A DNA stretch of 64,000 nucleotides, from positions 1 to 64,000 of the forward strand of contig CAWBKW010000001.1 in NCBI GenBank assembly GCA_963789515.1. Direction: 5' to 3'. Positions 36,047-45,813 of this stretch are shown piece after piece (position 1 is the stretch's first letter; the number at the start of each line of letters is the position of its first letter). Origin of the DNA: JBAXEO01 sp963789515. Lineage in GTDB: Bacteria > Actinomycetota > Coriobacteriia > Anaerosomatales > JAAXUF01. Made by a program: the position numbers and the translations under genes. Under the pieces are notes generated by a model that had not been told where the DNA came from, made no database searches, and worked only from the letters and a program-made list of their open reading frames with translations.

Positions 36047-37158
36047 ATGAGGCCTCGGAGAATCGTAGTGCAATTCTGCTGACCGGACTGGTCCTGGTCG
36101 GCGCCGCGGGATGCATCCGAGGACGAGAGGTTCCCAACGTCGTCGGAATGCCCTACGAACAGGCCGTGAAGACGCTCCAGGACGACGGCTTCAAGCTGGG
36201 CGACACGCTCGACGGCTTCTCCAACAACGCCACCGCCGGCCTGGTGGCGCGGCAGTCGCCGGTGGCAGGGAACACGGTCGAACGCAATGGCTCGGTCACG
36301 CTCACCGTGGTCCGGCCGCTCGCTTCCCTGATCACTCCCGACCTTGTCGGCCAGACGCAGGCTCAGGCCGAGAGCGCGCTCGCCACGCTCTCGCTCAAAC
36401 CCGCGATCGCCCAGGACTACAGCACCGCGGTCGCCGTGGGAGTGGTCATCGTGCAGGCGCCCCCGGCCGGTGAGCCGATCAACCCGGGTGACACCGTGAA
36501 TCTCGTGATCTCGAAGGGCCCGGCCCCCGCCCAGGCCAAGGTCCCCGCGATCAACGGCAAGAAGCAGGCGGACGCCGAGTCGGCGCTGAAAGCCGCCGGA
36601 CTCGTGCCGGCACCGTATCAGGCATACAGCGACACGGTCGCGAAGGGCATCGTCACCGGGCAGAACCCGGTTGCCGGCGCGTCGATGGCGCCGGGCTCCA
36701 AGGTGACCTTCGTGGTGTCGCTGGGCCAGGGCGCGCAATCGATTTCCGTGCCCAACGTCGTCGGCAAGAGCCAAGCCGACGCCGAGGCGGCACTCAGGGC
36801 CGCGGGCCTGGTCCCCAGCGCCGTCCTCAACGTCAATCCGTCGGTACCCAAGGGCATCGTCGCCGGCCAGAGCCCGACTGCCGGCTCAAAGACGGCGAAC
36901 GGTGCCGTCGTCGGCATCCTTGTGTCGCTCGGGCCCGACACCTCGGTGACCGTTCCCAACGTCGTCGGCAAGACCTCGACGGACGCGGATGCGGCCATCA
37001 AGGCCGTCGGCCTCGTCCCTCAGGCTGCCGCGCAGCCGGATGCGGAAGTACCGGCGGGTACCGTGATCAGCCAGGGACCGGCGGGCGGAGCGAAGGCCGC
37101 GGCCGGCTCGACGGTGCTCTACACCGTCTCGAGCGGTGTTCCCAAGGAACCCAAGTAG
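36047..37158 (+). CDS. PASTA-repeat lipoprotein, no kinase (frameshifted in signal peptide)
   Basis: ATG 36,047 with GGAAGGGA upstream begins 'MRPRRIVV'. A base shift near 36,072 continues 'LLTGLVLVGAAGCIRG', a lipobox with Cys after Gly-Ala-Ala-Gly. Five PASTA repeats follow, each opening like 'VPNVVGKSQADAEAALRAAG' and closing with 'SQGPAGG' or 'QSPTAGS' segments. No transmembrane helix beyond the signal and no catalytic domain, so it is a surface-anchored string of PASTA modules. The next gene starts 29 bases downstream. Confidence 0.78.
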
Positions 37159-37186
37159 CGAACTCGGTGGTAGGGAGCTGGTAGTC

Positions 37187-39847
37187 GTGCGCAGAATGCT
37201 CGATCCAAAGACGATCGCCGTCATCGGCGCCTCGGAGACCGAGGGCTCGGTCGGCAGGACGATCATGGACAACGCGCTGGCCTCGGCCGGTCGTGAGGTG
37301 TTCCCGGTCAACCCTCGCCGAGACACCATCCTCGGCCTGAAGTCGTACCCGAGCATCGGCGACGTCGGTGCCGAGATCGACCTCGCGATGGTCGCTACGC
37401 CGGCGGCGACCGTGCCCGACGTGCTCGCGCAGTGCGCGGCCGCCGGCGTACACGGCGCGATCGTGGTGTCGGCGGGCTTCTCGGAGACGGGCAAGGCGGG
37501 CGCTCGTCTCGATGCGCGGATCCGCAAGGTGCTGCGCAACAGCCCCATGCGCGTGGTGGGACCGAACTGCCTCGGCGTCATCAGGCCTACGGTGGGGCTC
37601 AACGCCTCGTTCCTCCAAATCAACCCGGAGGCCGGCAACATCGCGCTCATCTCCCAGAGCGGGGCGCTGGGGACCGGCATGCTCGACTGGGCGATCGACG
37701 CGCAGATCGGCTTCTCGATGTTCGCCTCGGTGGGCGGGATGGTCGACGTCGACTTCGCCGACCTCATCGACTTCCTCGGCGAGGACGAGCACACGCGCAG
37801 CATCCTCATCTACATGGAGACGATCGGCAACGCGCGCCGCTTCATGAGTGCCGCCCGCGGCTTCGCACGCAACAAGCCGATCATCGTGCTCAAGCCGGGC
37901 CGCTACGCCGAAAGCGCCCGCGCCGCTCTCTCGCATACCGGCTCCATGGCCGGCGGCGACGAGATCTACGAGGCCGCCTTCCGCCGAGAAGGCGTCTTGC
38001 GGGTGCATGAGGTCGCCGACCTGTTCCACGCGGCGGCCGTCCTGGACTCGCACCGGCTGCCCAAGGGCCGCGACGTCGCCATCATCACCAACGCCGGCGG
38101 TCTGGGCGTCATGGCCACCGACTCCATCGTCGAGTACGGCGGCCGTCTGGCCCCTCTCTCGGAGGCGACGATGGCCTCGCTCGACGCGGCCCTGCCGCCG
38201 TACTGGAGCCACGCCAACCCCATCGACGTGCTGGGAGACGCCGGAAGCGACCGCTTCGTGGCCGCCGTCCGCGCGTGCCTCGAAGACGACGGCGTCAACG
38301 GCATCCTGCTCATCTACACGCCGCAGGGAAACGCGCGCCCCGACGAGATGGCCGAACGGGTAGCCGAGCTCGTCAAGGGCTCCGACAAGCCGCTGATCAC
38401 CGTGCTCATGGGTGGCGCGACCGTGCGAAACGGCCGCCGCATCTTCAGCGACGCGGGAATCCCTTCCTACGACACGCCCGAGGCTGCCGTGAAGACCTAC
38501 CTCGGCATGTACCGCTACTCGGCGAACCTCGACCTGCTCTATGAGACGCCCGCCGACCTGGCGATCGACATCGCGCCGCCCCGGCACAACCTCGAGGCGA
38601 TGCTGCGCCGCATCGCCAAGACCGGTCGGCTCGTGCTGACCGAGGAGGAGTCGAAACGCTTCCTGACGACGTACGGCCTTCCGGTCGTACGCCAGGAGAC
38701 GACGCGCAACGTCGGGGAGGCGCTCGCTGCCGCCAAGGCCCTGGGGTATCCGGTGGTGCTCAAGGTCGTCTCTCACGACATCACCCACAAGAACGCAGCC
38801 GGCGGCGTGGAGGTCGGCATCTGCTCGCCGGAGGACCTCGAGCGCTCGTATGAGCAGCTGCTCGAGCGGGTGAAACTGCGCGCGCCCGACGCCGAGATCG
38901 AGGGCGTCGCCGTGCAGATGATGGTGAGGCACATCGACTACGAGATCATCCTCGGCATGAAGAAGGACCAGCAGTTCGGCTCGGTCATCATCTTCGGATC
39001 CGGCGGAGTGGGGGCGGAACGGCTCGCGGACTTCTCGGTGAGCCTCCCGCCGCTCAACCCCGTCCTCGCCCGTCGCATGATGGAGGACACCCGCATCTAC
39101 CGGTCGCTGAGCGAGCCGCCCACCGGCGTCGACCCGCCCGACCTCGCCGCCCTCGACGAGCTCATCACGAAGCTGTCCAACCTCGTGGTCGACTTCCCCG
39201 AGATCGCCGAGATCGACATCAACCCGGTCGTCATCTCGCAGGGGAAGCCGGTCGCGGTCGACGCGCGCATCATCATCGACCAGTCGGTCCTGGACGGCTC
39301 GCCCGACACCCCGCACCTGGTCATCACGCCCTACCCCACCCGCTTCGTCTCGCCGTGGAAACTCACCGACGGCACCGACGTGCTGCTGCGGCCGATCAAG
39401 TCAGAGGACGAGCCGATGATCGCCGAGATGCTCGCCACGATGAGCGAAGAGTCCCTCCACGATCGGTTCTACGAGGGAGTGCCCGAGTTCACGCACAACC
39501 GGCTCGTGCGCTTCACCAACATCGACTACGAGCGCGAACTGGCCATCATCGCCGAGCTCACGACCAAGGGCGGCAAGCGCATCATCGGTGTCGGGAGGCT
39601 GATCGGGGACCCGGAGCGCGGAGAAGGCGAGTTCACCGTCATCGTGCATGACAAGTTCCACGGGCGGGGCCTCGGCTACAAGCTTGTCGACCTCGTCATC
39701 GGCATCGCGGAGGAGCGCGGCTTCAAGCGGCTCGTGGGAACGATCAGCGCCGACAACCAGCGGATGCTGGATCTCGTCGAGGAGCTGGGCTTCTCGGCGG
39801 TGTCGACGGAGGACGGCGTCACGCGGGTGCGGCTGGACTTGGGATAG
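37187..39847 (+). CDS. ADP-forming acyl-CoA synthetase (alpha-beta fusion) with C-terminal GNAT domain
   Basis: ~886 residues, intact. Domains in order: CoA-binding Rossmann ('LDPKTIAVIGASETEGSVG'), succinyl-CoA-ligase-like ('GNIALISQSGALGTGMLDW'), the phosphohistidine segment 'ALSHTGSMAGGDEIYEAAF' (His ~247), ATP-grasp ('FLTTYGLPVVRQET', 'GYPVVLKVVSHDITHKNAAGG', 'EIDINPVVIS'), and from ~residue 715 a GNAT acetyltransferase ('LLRPIKSEDEPMIAEML', 'VIVHDKFHGRGLGYKLVDLVI'). Proteins of this build are either ADP-forming acetyl-CoA synthetases or PatZ-type lysine acetyltransferases. As I recall, characterised PatZ-type enzymes have lost the His, which is kept here, so both activities are possible. 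GTG 37,187 (GGAG upstream) or ATG 37,196 starts it. Confidence 0.86.
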   Translation: MRRMLDPKTIAVIGASETEGSVGRTIMDNALASAGREVFPVNPRRDTILGLKSYPSIGDVGAEIDLAMVATPAATVPDVLAQCAAAGVHGAIVVSAGFSETGKAGARLDARIRKVLRNSPMRVVGPNCLGVIRPTVGLNASFLQINPEAGNIALISQSGALGTGMLDWAIDAQIGFSMFASVGGMVDVDFADLIDFLGEDEHTRSILIYMETIGNARRFMSAARGFARNKPIIVLKPGRYAESARAALSHTGSMAGGDEIYEAAFRREGVLRVHEVADLFHAAAVLDSHRLPKGRDVAIITNAGGLGVMATDSIVEYGGRLAPLSEATMASLDAALPPYWSHANPIDVLGDAGSDRFVAAVRACLEDDGVNGILLIYTPQGNARPDEMAERVAELVKGSDKPLITVLMGGATVRNGRRIFSDAGIPSYDTPEAAVKTYLGMYRYSANLDLLYETPADLAIDIAPPRHNLEAMLRRIAKTGRLVLTEEESKRFLTTYGLPVVRQETTRNVGEALAAAKALGYPVVLKVVSHDITHKNAAGGVEVGICSPEDLERSYEQLLERVKLRAPDAEIEGVAVQMMVRHIDYEIILGMKKDQQFGSVIIFGSGGVGAERLADFSVSLPPLNPVLARRMMEDTRIYRSLSEPPTGVDPPDLAALDELITKLSNLVVDFPEIAEIDINPVVISQGKPVAVDARIIIDQSVLDGSPDTPHLVITPYPTRFVSPWKLTDGTDVLLRPIKSEDEPMIAEMLATMSEESLHDRFYEGVPEFTHNRLVRFTNIDYERELAIIAELTTKGGKRIIGVGRLIGDPERGEGEFTVIVHDKFHGRGLGYKLVDLVIGIAEERGFKRLVGTISADNQRMLDLVEELGFSAVSTEDGVTRVRLDLG

Positions 39848-39859
39848 CCGAACCACGAG

Positions 39860-41784
39860 TCAGTGTGCTGCCAGCCCCTGACCGGCCCGTTTGTGCTGAG
39901 CGCGTATCGCGACGGCCACCCCGCCGCCGATGAACAGGACCCCCAGGATCATGACCACGATCGGACCGGCGATGGAGTCAGGGAAGACCTCGCTCAGAAT
40001 GGCCGGCAGGAACTGCCACAGTCCGAGCGCGGCGATACCCACCACCACGTAGCGCTTGGTGACGAGGCCGAGGCCGAGGAGGCCCAGAGCGGCAGCGAGA
40101 CCCGACCACAGCGCCCAGACGTAGGGCGCTTGCGGACCCATGCCGGCCATCGCAAGGAATCCCGCGATCACGCCGAGCGACCCGAGTGCGAGCGCCGCGT
40201 TGACGGGCTCGATCACGCCTCGGTACCCCAGCGCCCCCCACACCACGCCGAGCGCCAGCACGACCGCCCCGACGACCCAGTCGGGTCCCTCGGTCTGCGG
40301 TATCGCCAGCACCGTCACACACGCGAGCGCCACGGAGATGCCGAAGGCGAGTTCCTGCAGCCACGTGCGGCGGAACCACCACACCACACCGCCCACGACC
40401 GCTGCGACCGCGGAGCCGACGAAGAATCCCCAGTCACCCGCGGTCGAGACCGCGAGGATGCCGCCCGCGCCGAGGACGCCCGACAGCACCAGCCGATAGG
40501 CGCCGAGACCGGCCGCCGCACCGGACGCCGCCACCCCGACGGCGAGCAGGAACTGCTCGAGCCGTTTGGCCCCCTTGTCGTCGATCCTGCCGATCATGAA
40601 CCCGCCGACGAGTCCGGCGATCGCCGCGATCGCGCACACCGCGATCTGACCGAACGCACCGATCTCGTCGGCGAACGCGGTGATCAGCGCGAGGCCGCCG
40701 CCCAAGGCGAACGCGCCGCCGATGTAGCCGAGGATCTCCGAGACGACCGGAACGAGCCGAGGGCGGCTTGGGGGGTTTCGCCGGCCCGGCAGGCCCCACC
40801 GGTTCCGGCGCGGTCTCAGGCGTCGCTGACAGCGAGCTTGCGCTGCCTTCTGCACCGCCACGAACGCGGCGACCGCCATGAGCACGACGCCGAGCATGAT
40901 GAACGCAAGGGGAAGGATCAGGGAGTCCTGGAACCGCTCGGCAAGGAGCATGGTGACGAACACCATCGACCCCGACCGAACCGAACCCCGTGAAGATGAT
41001 CTTCTTGAGCGCTACTCCCGCCAGAAGGAGGAGCAGCGCGCCACCCAGGGCGAGCCATGTCGGCCAGATGGGCTGCTGCTCAGGACCGTAGTTGGGGCTG
41101 TACGACGCCAAGGCGAACAGGCCCATGAGGATTCCGGCGCCCGAGATGGCGAGCGCAGTGCTCTCGCCGGGCGCCAGGAGCCTGCGCAGCCCGGCCAGCG
41201 CCCCAGGCGATCCCCAGCGCGACCCACAGGATCGAGTTGGCCCAGTCGGATACCCGGAAGTCCTGGACCGCCAGCTGGATCGCGAACACCGGGAACACGA
41301 AGACGCCGATGGCGACACGCGATCTGCTGCAGCACGAAACGGTAGCGCCAGTAGACCACCGAGCCGACGACAGCCGCCCCGAGGAATCCGAAGAGCATGG
41401 CCCACTCGTTCGCGCCGGGCTTCGGGTTCATGTTGAACGCCGGGTTAGGAGTCGCGATGAGTGGTCGGCGACGTGGAATGCCGCGATCCCGATGGCAGCC
41501 CCGGTAACCGCGACTCCGATGAAGAGCAGGAACTCCTGGAGCCGGTGCGCGCCGGGATCGTCGATCCGGCCGATCAGCACGCCGCCGGTCAGACAAGCCG
41601 CGGCCGTCGCAGCGGTCAGGCCCACCTGACCGAAGACGCCGAGCTGCTCCCAGAACATCCCGATCAGGACCCCCACGCCGGCCACCGCCAGGATGCCGCC
41701 GAGATAGGCCATGATCTCGGTGACGAGCGGTATCCGTGCGCCAGCTACGGAGTCCTCCTGCTGTGCCTCGTCCATTTCCGACAC
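39860..41784 (-). CDS. Large polytopic membrane protein made of two homologous halves, DUF2157-like (several frameshifts)
   Basis: GTG 41,784 (AGGGGG upstream) begins 'SEMDEAQQED...VTEIMAYLGGILAVAGVGVLI'. At about 40,745 the same pattern starts again: 'VVSEILGYIGGAFALGGGLAL'. Each half then shows the same order: '(I/M)GRIDDxGAxRLxxFLL', 'GFxxGAAVVG' and a series of ~9 hydrophobic helices. No stop separates the halves, only a Pro/Ala/Glu-rich or Arg-rich linker depending on frame (~40,770-40,850), so either one fused protein or two overlapping genes. Shifts near 41,455, 41,325, 41,195 and 40,970 are needed. Function unknown. Confidence 0.6.
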
Positions 41785-41807
41785 CCCCCTGCCTGCGGTC
41801 GTGACCG

Positions 41808-43103
41808 CTAGATCCGGACCGCATCAGGCCACGGCGTCTGCCGAGCGGCGGTCCAGAGCGTGTTCACGTACGACAGCGCGAAATGATTCTGCGCCAAGTG
41901 CAGCCAGAACGCACCGGAGTCGGTGAGCTCGAGCGAGCCGTTGACCCGTTGCGCGAGCCCGGCGTGTTGTACCGCCGAGAGCCACCGGCGCGCCTTGTCG
42001 GCGTCGTCACCGAGCTCCTCGTCGAGCACGCCCATCGGGATGCGCGTGTCGTAGAAGCGCCAGTACAGCCACCACCAGCCGGCCATCTCGCCTTCGAACG
42101 GCATCCGAAGCGCGATCGGCGACTCACCCGCCTCGAGCGCTTGCTCCCACGTCTCGAGGTCGAACGTGTTGAGCACGAAACCGTCGGGCAGGTGCGAGCC
42201 CGACCCCGGTCCGATGCCGATGTAGCCGTCGCGGGTGACCGACGAGTACCGGGGCGCACCCCCGCGCTTGAAGCCCCACACCGAGACACGCTCGAAGCCA
42301 TTACCTGCGCACCAGCCCGCGATCGCGCGGTACTGCTCGCGACGCACGCGCAGGTCGGGCATCCGCACACCCGAGAGATGCAGGTACTCCCCCACTTGCG
42401 TGTAGGGGAACGTGAACAGCGGGTAGGTGGTGAGCTGGTCGGCGCCGAGCTCGGCAGCGTGCTCGAGGTCCCCGAGCACGTCCTCGACGCTCTGCCCCGG
42501 CAGCGCGAACATGATGTCGGCGTTGACCGACGCGAATCCGCCATCGGTGAGCAGGCGCAGGGCACGCTCGGCGACCTCGGGCGGATAGCGGCGCCCGATG
42601 GTGTCGAGGTGCTCCGGGCGAAACGACTGCACGCCGAGCGAGACGAGCGTGATGCCGATCTCGTGGAGCCCGCGCACGACTTCGGCATCGACGTCGGCGG
42701 GGTTGGTCTCGATGCAGACGTCGCCCGTCAGGTCGAAGCGCTCCCGGACTCGCCCCAGGACGCACGCGACGCTCTCCAGGGCGAGCGTCGGAGTACCGCC
42801 GCCTACGTAGACGCTCGTGACTTCGCAGGGCCCGACCTCGTCGGCCCATCGGTCGACCTCGGCGAGCGCGGCTCTCGTGTACCGCTCCACGAGCTCGGGC
42901 CGATAGGGGACCTTGGTGTAGGGACAGTAGGGACAGCAGTTGCGGCAGAAGGGGACGTGCAGGTAGAGCGAGGTCCGCTCGAGCCGGGACGGCGCCCACT
43001 CAGGACCCGGGCGCACGAACTCCCACCGCTGCTCCGGACCGACCAGGTGGCGGCGCAGGGTCGTCGTGGCGAGCCGCGAGAGCCCGCTGCCGGGCCCGCT
43101 CAC
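41808..43103 (-). CDS. Radical SAM protein, HemW/coproporphyrinogen-oxidase-like
   Basis: 431 residues from GTG 43,103, whose GTGA overlaps the stop of the upstream radical SAM gene. The iron-sulfur motif is 'VPFCRNCCPYCPY' (Cx3Cx2C), followed by 'SVYVGGGTPTLALE', 'IETNPADVDAEVVRGLHEIG', 'LVSLGVQSFRPEHLDTIGR' and 'FALPGQSVEDVLGDL', the conserved HemN/HemW series. A HemW-type C-terminal domain and a winged-helix-like end are present. HemW relatives are heme chaperones or act on tetrapyrroles, but the pairing with a second radical SAM enzyme suggests another substrate. Intact frame. Confidence 0.82.
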   Translation of the reverse strand: MSGPGSGLSRLATTTLRRHLVGPEQRWEFVRPGPEWAPSRLERTSLYLHVPFCRNCCPYCPYTKVPYRPELVERYTRAALAEVDRWADEVGPCEVTSVYVGGGTPTLALESVACVLGRVRERFDLTGDVCIETNPADVDAEVVRGLHEIGITLVSLGVQSFRPEHLDTIGRRYPPEVAERALRLLTDGGFASVNADIMFALPGQSVEDVLGDLEHAAELGADQLTTYPLFTFPYTQVGEYLHLSGVRMPDLRVRREQYRAIAGWCAGNGFERVSVWGFKRGGAPRYSSVTRDGYIGIGPGSGSHLPDGFVLNTFDLETWEQALEAGESPIALRMPFEGEMAGWWWLYWRFYDTRIPMGVLDEELGDDADKARRWLSAVQHAGLAQRVNGSLELTDSGAFWLHLAQNHFALSYVNTLWTAARQTPWPDAVRI

Positions 43104-43981
43104 CAGTACCGCCCCATCGCGAGCACGGCACTCGGCCGCAGCCGCAGCGCCTCCACGATCTCCGTGCACGCTGCGTACCCGCAGTCCTCGCAGCACTCGT
43201 CGGGTGCGCGACAGCACACCGACTCGCCGTCGACATCGGCGACCACGGCGACCGGGGGCCGGCGGGTCCACCTGCCGGACTGGAGCGCACGCAGACCGGC
43301 CGGGGAGTTCAGCACCGGCAGTCCGGCACGCCGCGACGCGAGCAGCCGATCGATGATCGGCGCTCGCTCGGCCGCATCGAGGTAGAGCTCGTCTCGGCCG
43401 TAGTAGGGAGTCTGGAAGTAGAACATGACGCCGATGACCGGCGGCCGCGAATCGCGCACCCACTCGAGGAACGGCTCGATGCCGTCTGCGGTGTTGCGGT
43501 CGATGACATAGATGATCGCGGTCTTCGGATGGCCCGGCGCGCGAATCGCCGCCTCGACCTCGGCGAAGTGATCGCCTCGGCGAAGCTCGTAGGTTCCGGG
43601 GAGCCCGTCGACGCTGACCCACACCAAGTCCGCCGAGCTGTCGAGCCCGTGGGTGCCGTTCGTGTAGAGGTGAACGTGGAAGAAGCCGATACCGCGGGCC
43701 AAGGTGATGGCGTCTTCGATCGTGTGCGGTCCGTCCCGCCACAGCGTCGGTTCGCCGCCCGAGAAGTAGACCTCGCGGAAACCGCGCGCGTACGCGTCCA
43801 GCAACAGGTCGTCGAGCTGGGTCCAGGTCATGTCGGGACGCCCGGTGTTGGCGACCTTGCATCCACGGCACGAGAGATTGCACCGGTCCGTGATCGCCAC
43901 GCCGAAGATGAGGGGCCCGGGACGCCGACGCGCCACGGCGTTCCACGCGTAGTGCGCGTAGTAGCCGAGTCGACCGGCCAT
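43100..43981 (-). CDS. Radical SAM protein with C-terminal Cys cluster (SPASM/twitch-like)
   Basis: 'AITDRCNLSCRGCKVAN' gives the Cx3Cx2C cluster. 'GFREVYFSGGEPTLWRD' and 'FHVHLYTNGTHGLDSS' are the usual AdoMet-barrel strands. The C-terminus has 'VCCRAPDECCEDCGYAACTEI', seven Cys in 20 residues, likely binding an auxiliary [4Fe-4S] cluster. ATG 43,981 follows a GGGGGGCGGGAA stretch, and an upstream ATG at 44,026 is possible. It overlaps the HemW-like gene downstream (ATGA-type coupling via GTGA). Peptide-modifying, cofactor-building or methylating roles are all possible; no precursor peptide is obvious. Confidence 0.8.
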   Translation of the reverse strand: MAGRLGYYAHYAWNAVARRRPGPLIFGVAITDRCNLSCRGCKVANTGRPDMTWTQLDDLLLDAYARGFREVYFSGGEPTLWRDGPHTIEDAITLARGIGFFHVHLYTNGTHGLDSSADLVWVSVDGLPGTYELRRGDHFAEVEAAIRAPGHPKTAIIYVIDRNTADGIEPFLEWVRDSRPPVIGVMFYFQTPYYGRDELYLDAAERAPIIDRLLASRRAGLPVLNSPAGLRALQSGRWTRRPPVAVVADVDGESVCCRAPDECCEDCGYAACTEIVEALRLRPSAVLAMGRYW

Positions 43982-44101
43982 CGTTCCCGCCCCCCAAGGG
44001 TGATGCGTGCGAGCTACTTGGTTCATTCCCCGTAGCGGGACGACCCACGCCGAGCGATACCGATAATCGAGGCGGGTCGGCGCCGCGTGAGCCCGCGTCC
44101 C

Positions 44102-44518
44102 CTAGTGCTGCTTCATGGCCTTCTTGACGGTCTCGGAGAAGGTGTAGGCCGCACCCTCCTGATCGCGAGGCACGTCCATCGAGTAACTCAGCTCATCCGT
44201 GGCGAAACTGAGATGCGCCGAGGACTGCCGGGGCTTGGCAGGCCCCTCTTCCTTGACGGTCGAGCCGAGCACGCCGCCGACGACCGCACCGGCAGCGCCG
44301 AAGACGACCCCACCCACGACGGCACCGCCCACGACGGCCGGAACCGACGTCTCCTCAGGTCCGGGGGTGCTTTCGCTGAACGTGCGCAGAAACTCAGCCT
44401 GGGTGAGTCCCTCGACCGGCATCGGACCCGCAGGCGTCGTAAGGACTCCGGCGTCCAGCACCAGGCCCATGAACTCCGCGTGCTCCGGGGCATGGTCGTG
44501 CTTCTCGAAGATGCTCAT
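44102..44518 (-). CDS. Glycine-zipper protein (138 residues)
   Basis: Hydrophilic N-terminus ('MSIFEKHDHAPEHAEFMG'), then a Gly-zipper hairpin ('VVGGAVVGGVVFGAAGAVVGG') and a charged C-terminus. Gly-zipper hairpins insert in or span membranes and are common in envelope and stress-response proteins. No enzyme motif. It begins a run of three small minus-strand envelope or stress-like genes. Confidence 0.6.
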   Translation of the reverse strand: MSIFEKHDHAPEHAEFMGLVLDAGVLTTPAGPMPVEGLTQAEFLRTFSESTPGPEETSVPAVVGGAVVGGVVFGAAGAVVGGVLGSTVKEEGPAKPRQSSAHLSFATDELSYSMDVPRDQEGAAYTFSETVKKAMKQH

Positions 44519-44705
44519 ATACGGTGCTCCTCAGTCTGCGTGGGAGTCGGTGTTCCCCAATGGTACCCAAACCCGGCAGCGAGAGCACCCGGGATTGCCT
44601 GCCTGATTCCGGGCCGTGGGGCATCGCCCTGGGAGCGCACAGACCTGTCGTCACGAGAGCGCACACCAACGACACGCCCCGGACACGCTTGGCCGCGTGC
44701 CCTCC

Positions 44706-44891
44706 CTAGCTGAGGCCCGGCTTCTTGTTGTGGGCCTTGCCGCCCACGATCAGGCGATCGTGGCGGAGGCGCTGTCGATGGGTCGCCTCTGCTGCCAGGC
44801 GTGCGTGCTCCTGTTCGGTCACGCGGTCCAACTCCGCCTTGTTGTTCTTGTCGTCTGTGCTGTCGAACGGCCATTTACCTTTGTCGGGCAT
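44706..44891 (-). CDS. Small hydrophilic protein (61 residues)
   Basis: ATG 44,891 sits after GGTGGAGAGGT. The product is highly charged ('PDKGKWPFDSTDDKNNKAEL', 'QEHARLAAEATHRQRLRHDR') and ends 'GGKAHNKKPGLS'. No signal peptide, no known domain. The good ribosome-binding site makes it likely real. Function unknown. Confidence 0.5.
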   Translation of the reverse strand: MPDKGKWPFDSTDDKNNKAELDRVTEQEHARLAAEATHRQRLRHDRLIVGGKAHNKKPGLS

Positions 44892-44997
44892 ACCTCTCCA
44901 CCTCTCGTCTCGAGTGGTGCTCAGCACCGTCCGTGGGCCGTCAGCTGTCCCGCCCACACACATGAGTATTCCCTCCCGTAAGCGTCTTGGGTCTCGC

Positions 44998-45624
44998 CTA
45001 CTTCTTCGGCGCGGTGACCGCCCCGCTCATCATGTCGACCTCGTACTCCTGGGCGTCCGCCATGTCGGTGCCTGACGCGAACGTGACCGTCCACACGCCG
45101 GTCTTGATGCCGAGGGCCGCTAGCTGGGGCGACTTGGCGAACGATCCGGCCACGACGACGTTCTTGGGGACGGTTGCCGACTTCTCTCCGAACTCCCGAG
45201 CCTTGACGACCGCCTGGGCCGCCCCCACCTTGATCGAGGCGATCTCGGTCGCGGTACTCACTGTCGTGTCCGGCCTCGCCGCGCCCAGGTCCCTCGGAGC
45301 CTCCGCCTTCCCGTGCTCGACCGAGACCGCATAGATGTGGTTCTTGGCTGGCGAGAAGAAGGAGAAGTTCCACGAGTCGGGCACGTCGGCGAGAGCGAGA
45401 CCGCTCGTTCCGACGCCGAGCAGTAACGCATCCCCAGCGGTCTTCCTCATCTCCGCTTCGGCCTTGGGCCAGGCCTCAAGCGAACTGTCGGCCTGCCGCC
45501 GGCCGATCGGCGTCGAGCCGCCCGACGAAGCGGGGGCACCACCGCATCCGAGCACCGCGCTCATGAGTGCGAGCAGGACCACGAGCACGAGCGGTCGCGC
45601 CGAAGTACGCAACATGCCAGACAC
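44998..45624 (-). CDS. Lipoprotein of unknown function
   Basis: Signal peptide II ('PLVLVVLLALMSAVLGCGG', lipobox with Cys ~27) then a ~180-residue extracytoplasmic part containing 'DVPDSWNFSFFSPAKNHIYAV', split 'TEIASIKVG' and a PepSY-like end ('WTVTFASGTDMADAQEYEVD', 'SGAV'). Tentatively PepSY-related. Intact frame. Confidence 0.62.
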   Translation of the reverse strand: MSGMLRTSARPLVLVVLLALMSAVLGCGGAPASSGGSTPIGRRQADSSLEAWPKAEAEMRKTAGDALLLGVGTSGLALADVPDSWNFSFFSPAKNHIYAVSVEHGKAEAPRDLGAARPDTTVSTATEIASIKVGAAQAVVKAREFGEKSATVPKNVVVAGSFAKSPQLAALGIKTGVWTVTFASGTDMADAQEYEVDMMSGAVTAPKK

Positions 45625-45813
45625 CCCCCAGAACAGAACCCCTTCCTAGAGATGATTCCCTTGACCGAAACGCGGGATTCGCGTGGTAAGCTTATGCTAT
45701 CGTTCTGCCGAAGCTGGTACGAAGCCTTGAGAGCGAATCAGTTTGGCGCACGACGGCCCAGGGGTATACCATCCGAGCATAGACGGACCGAAAAGCCGCG
45801 ATACGGGGGCATC

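Noticed and set aside
34533..36137. 534-codon minus-strand frame through the EamA and PASTA genes
   Set aside because: Basic, Arg/Gly-rich shadow in the wrong frame; true genes lie in other frames with start/stop coupling at 35,098/35,099.
37067..39316. 749-codon minus-strand frame opposite the acyl-CoA synthetase
   Set aside because: Composition is Arg/Asp/His-rich shadow sequence; the plus strand shows a complete multi-domain enzyme.
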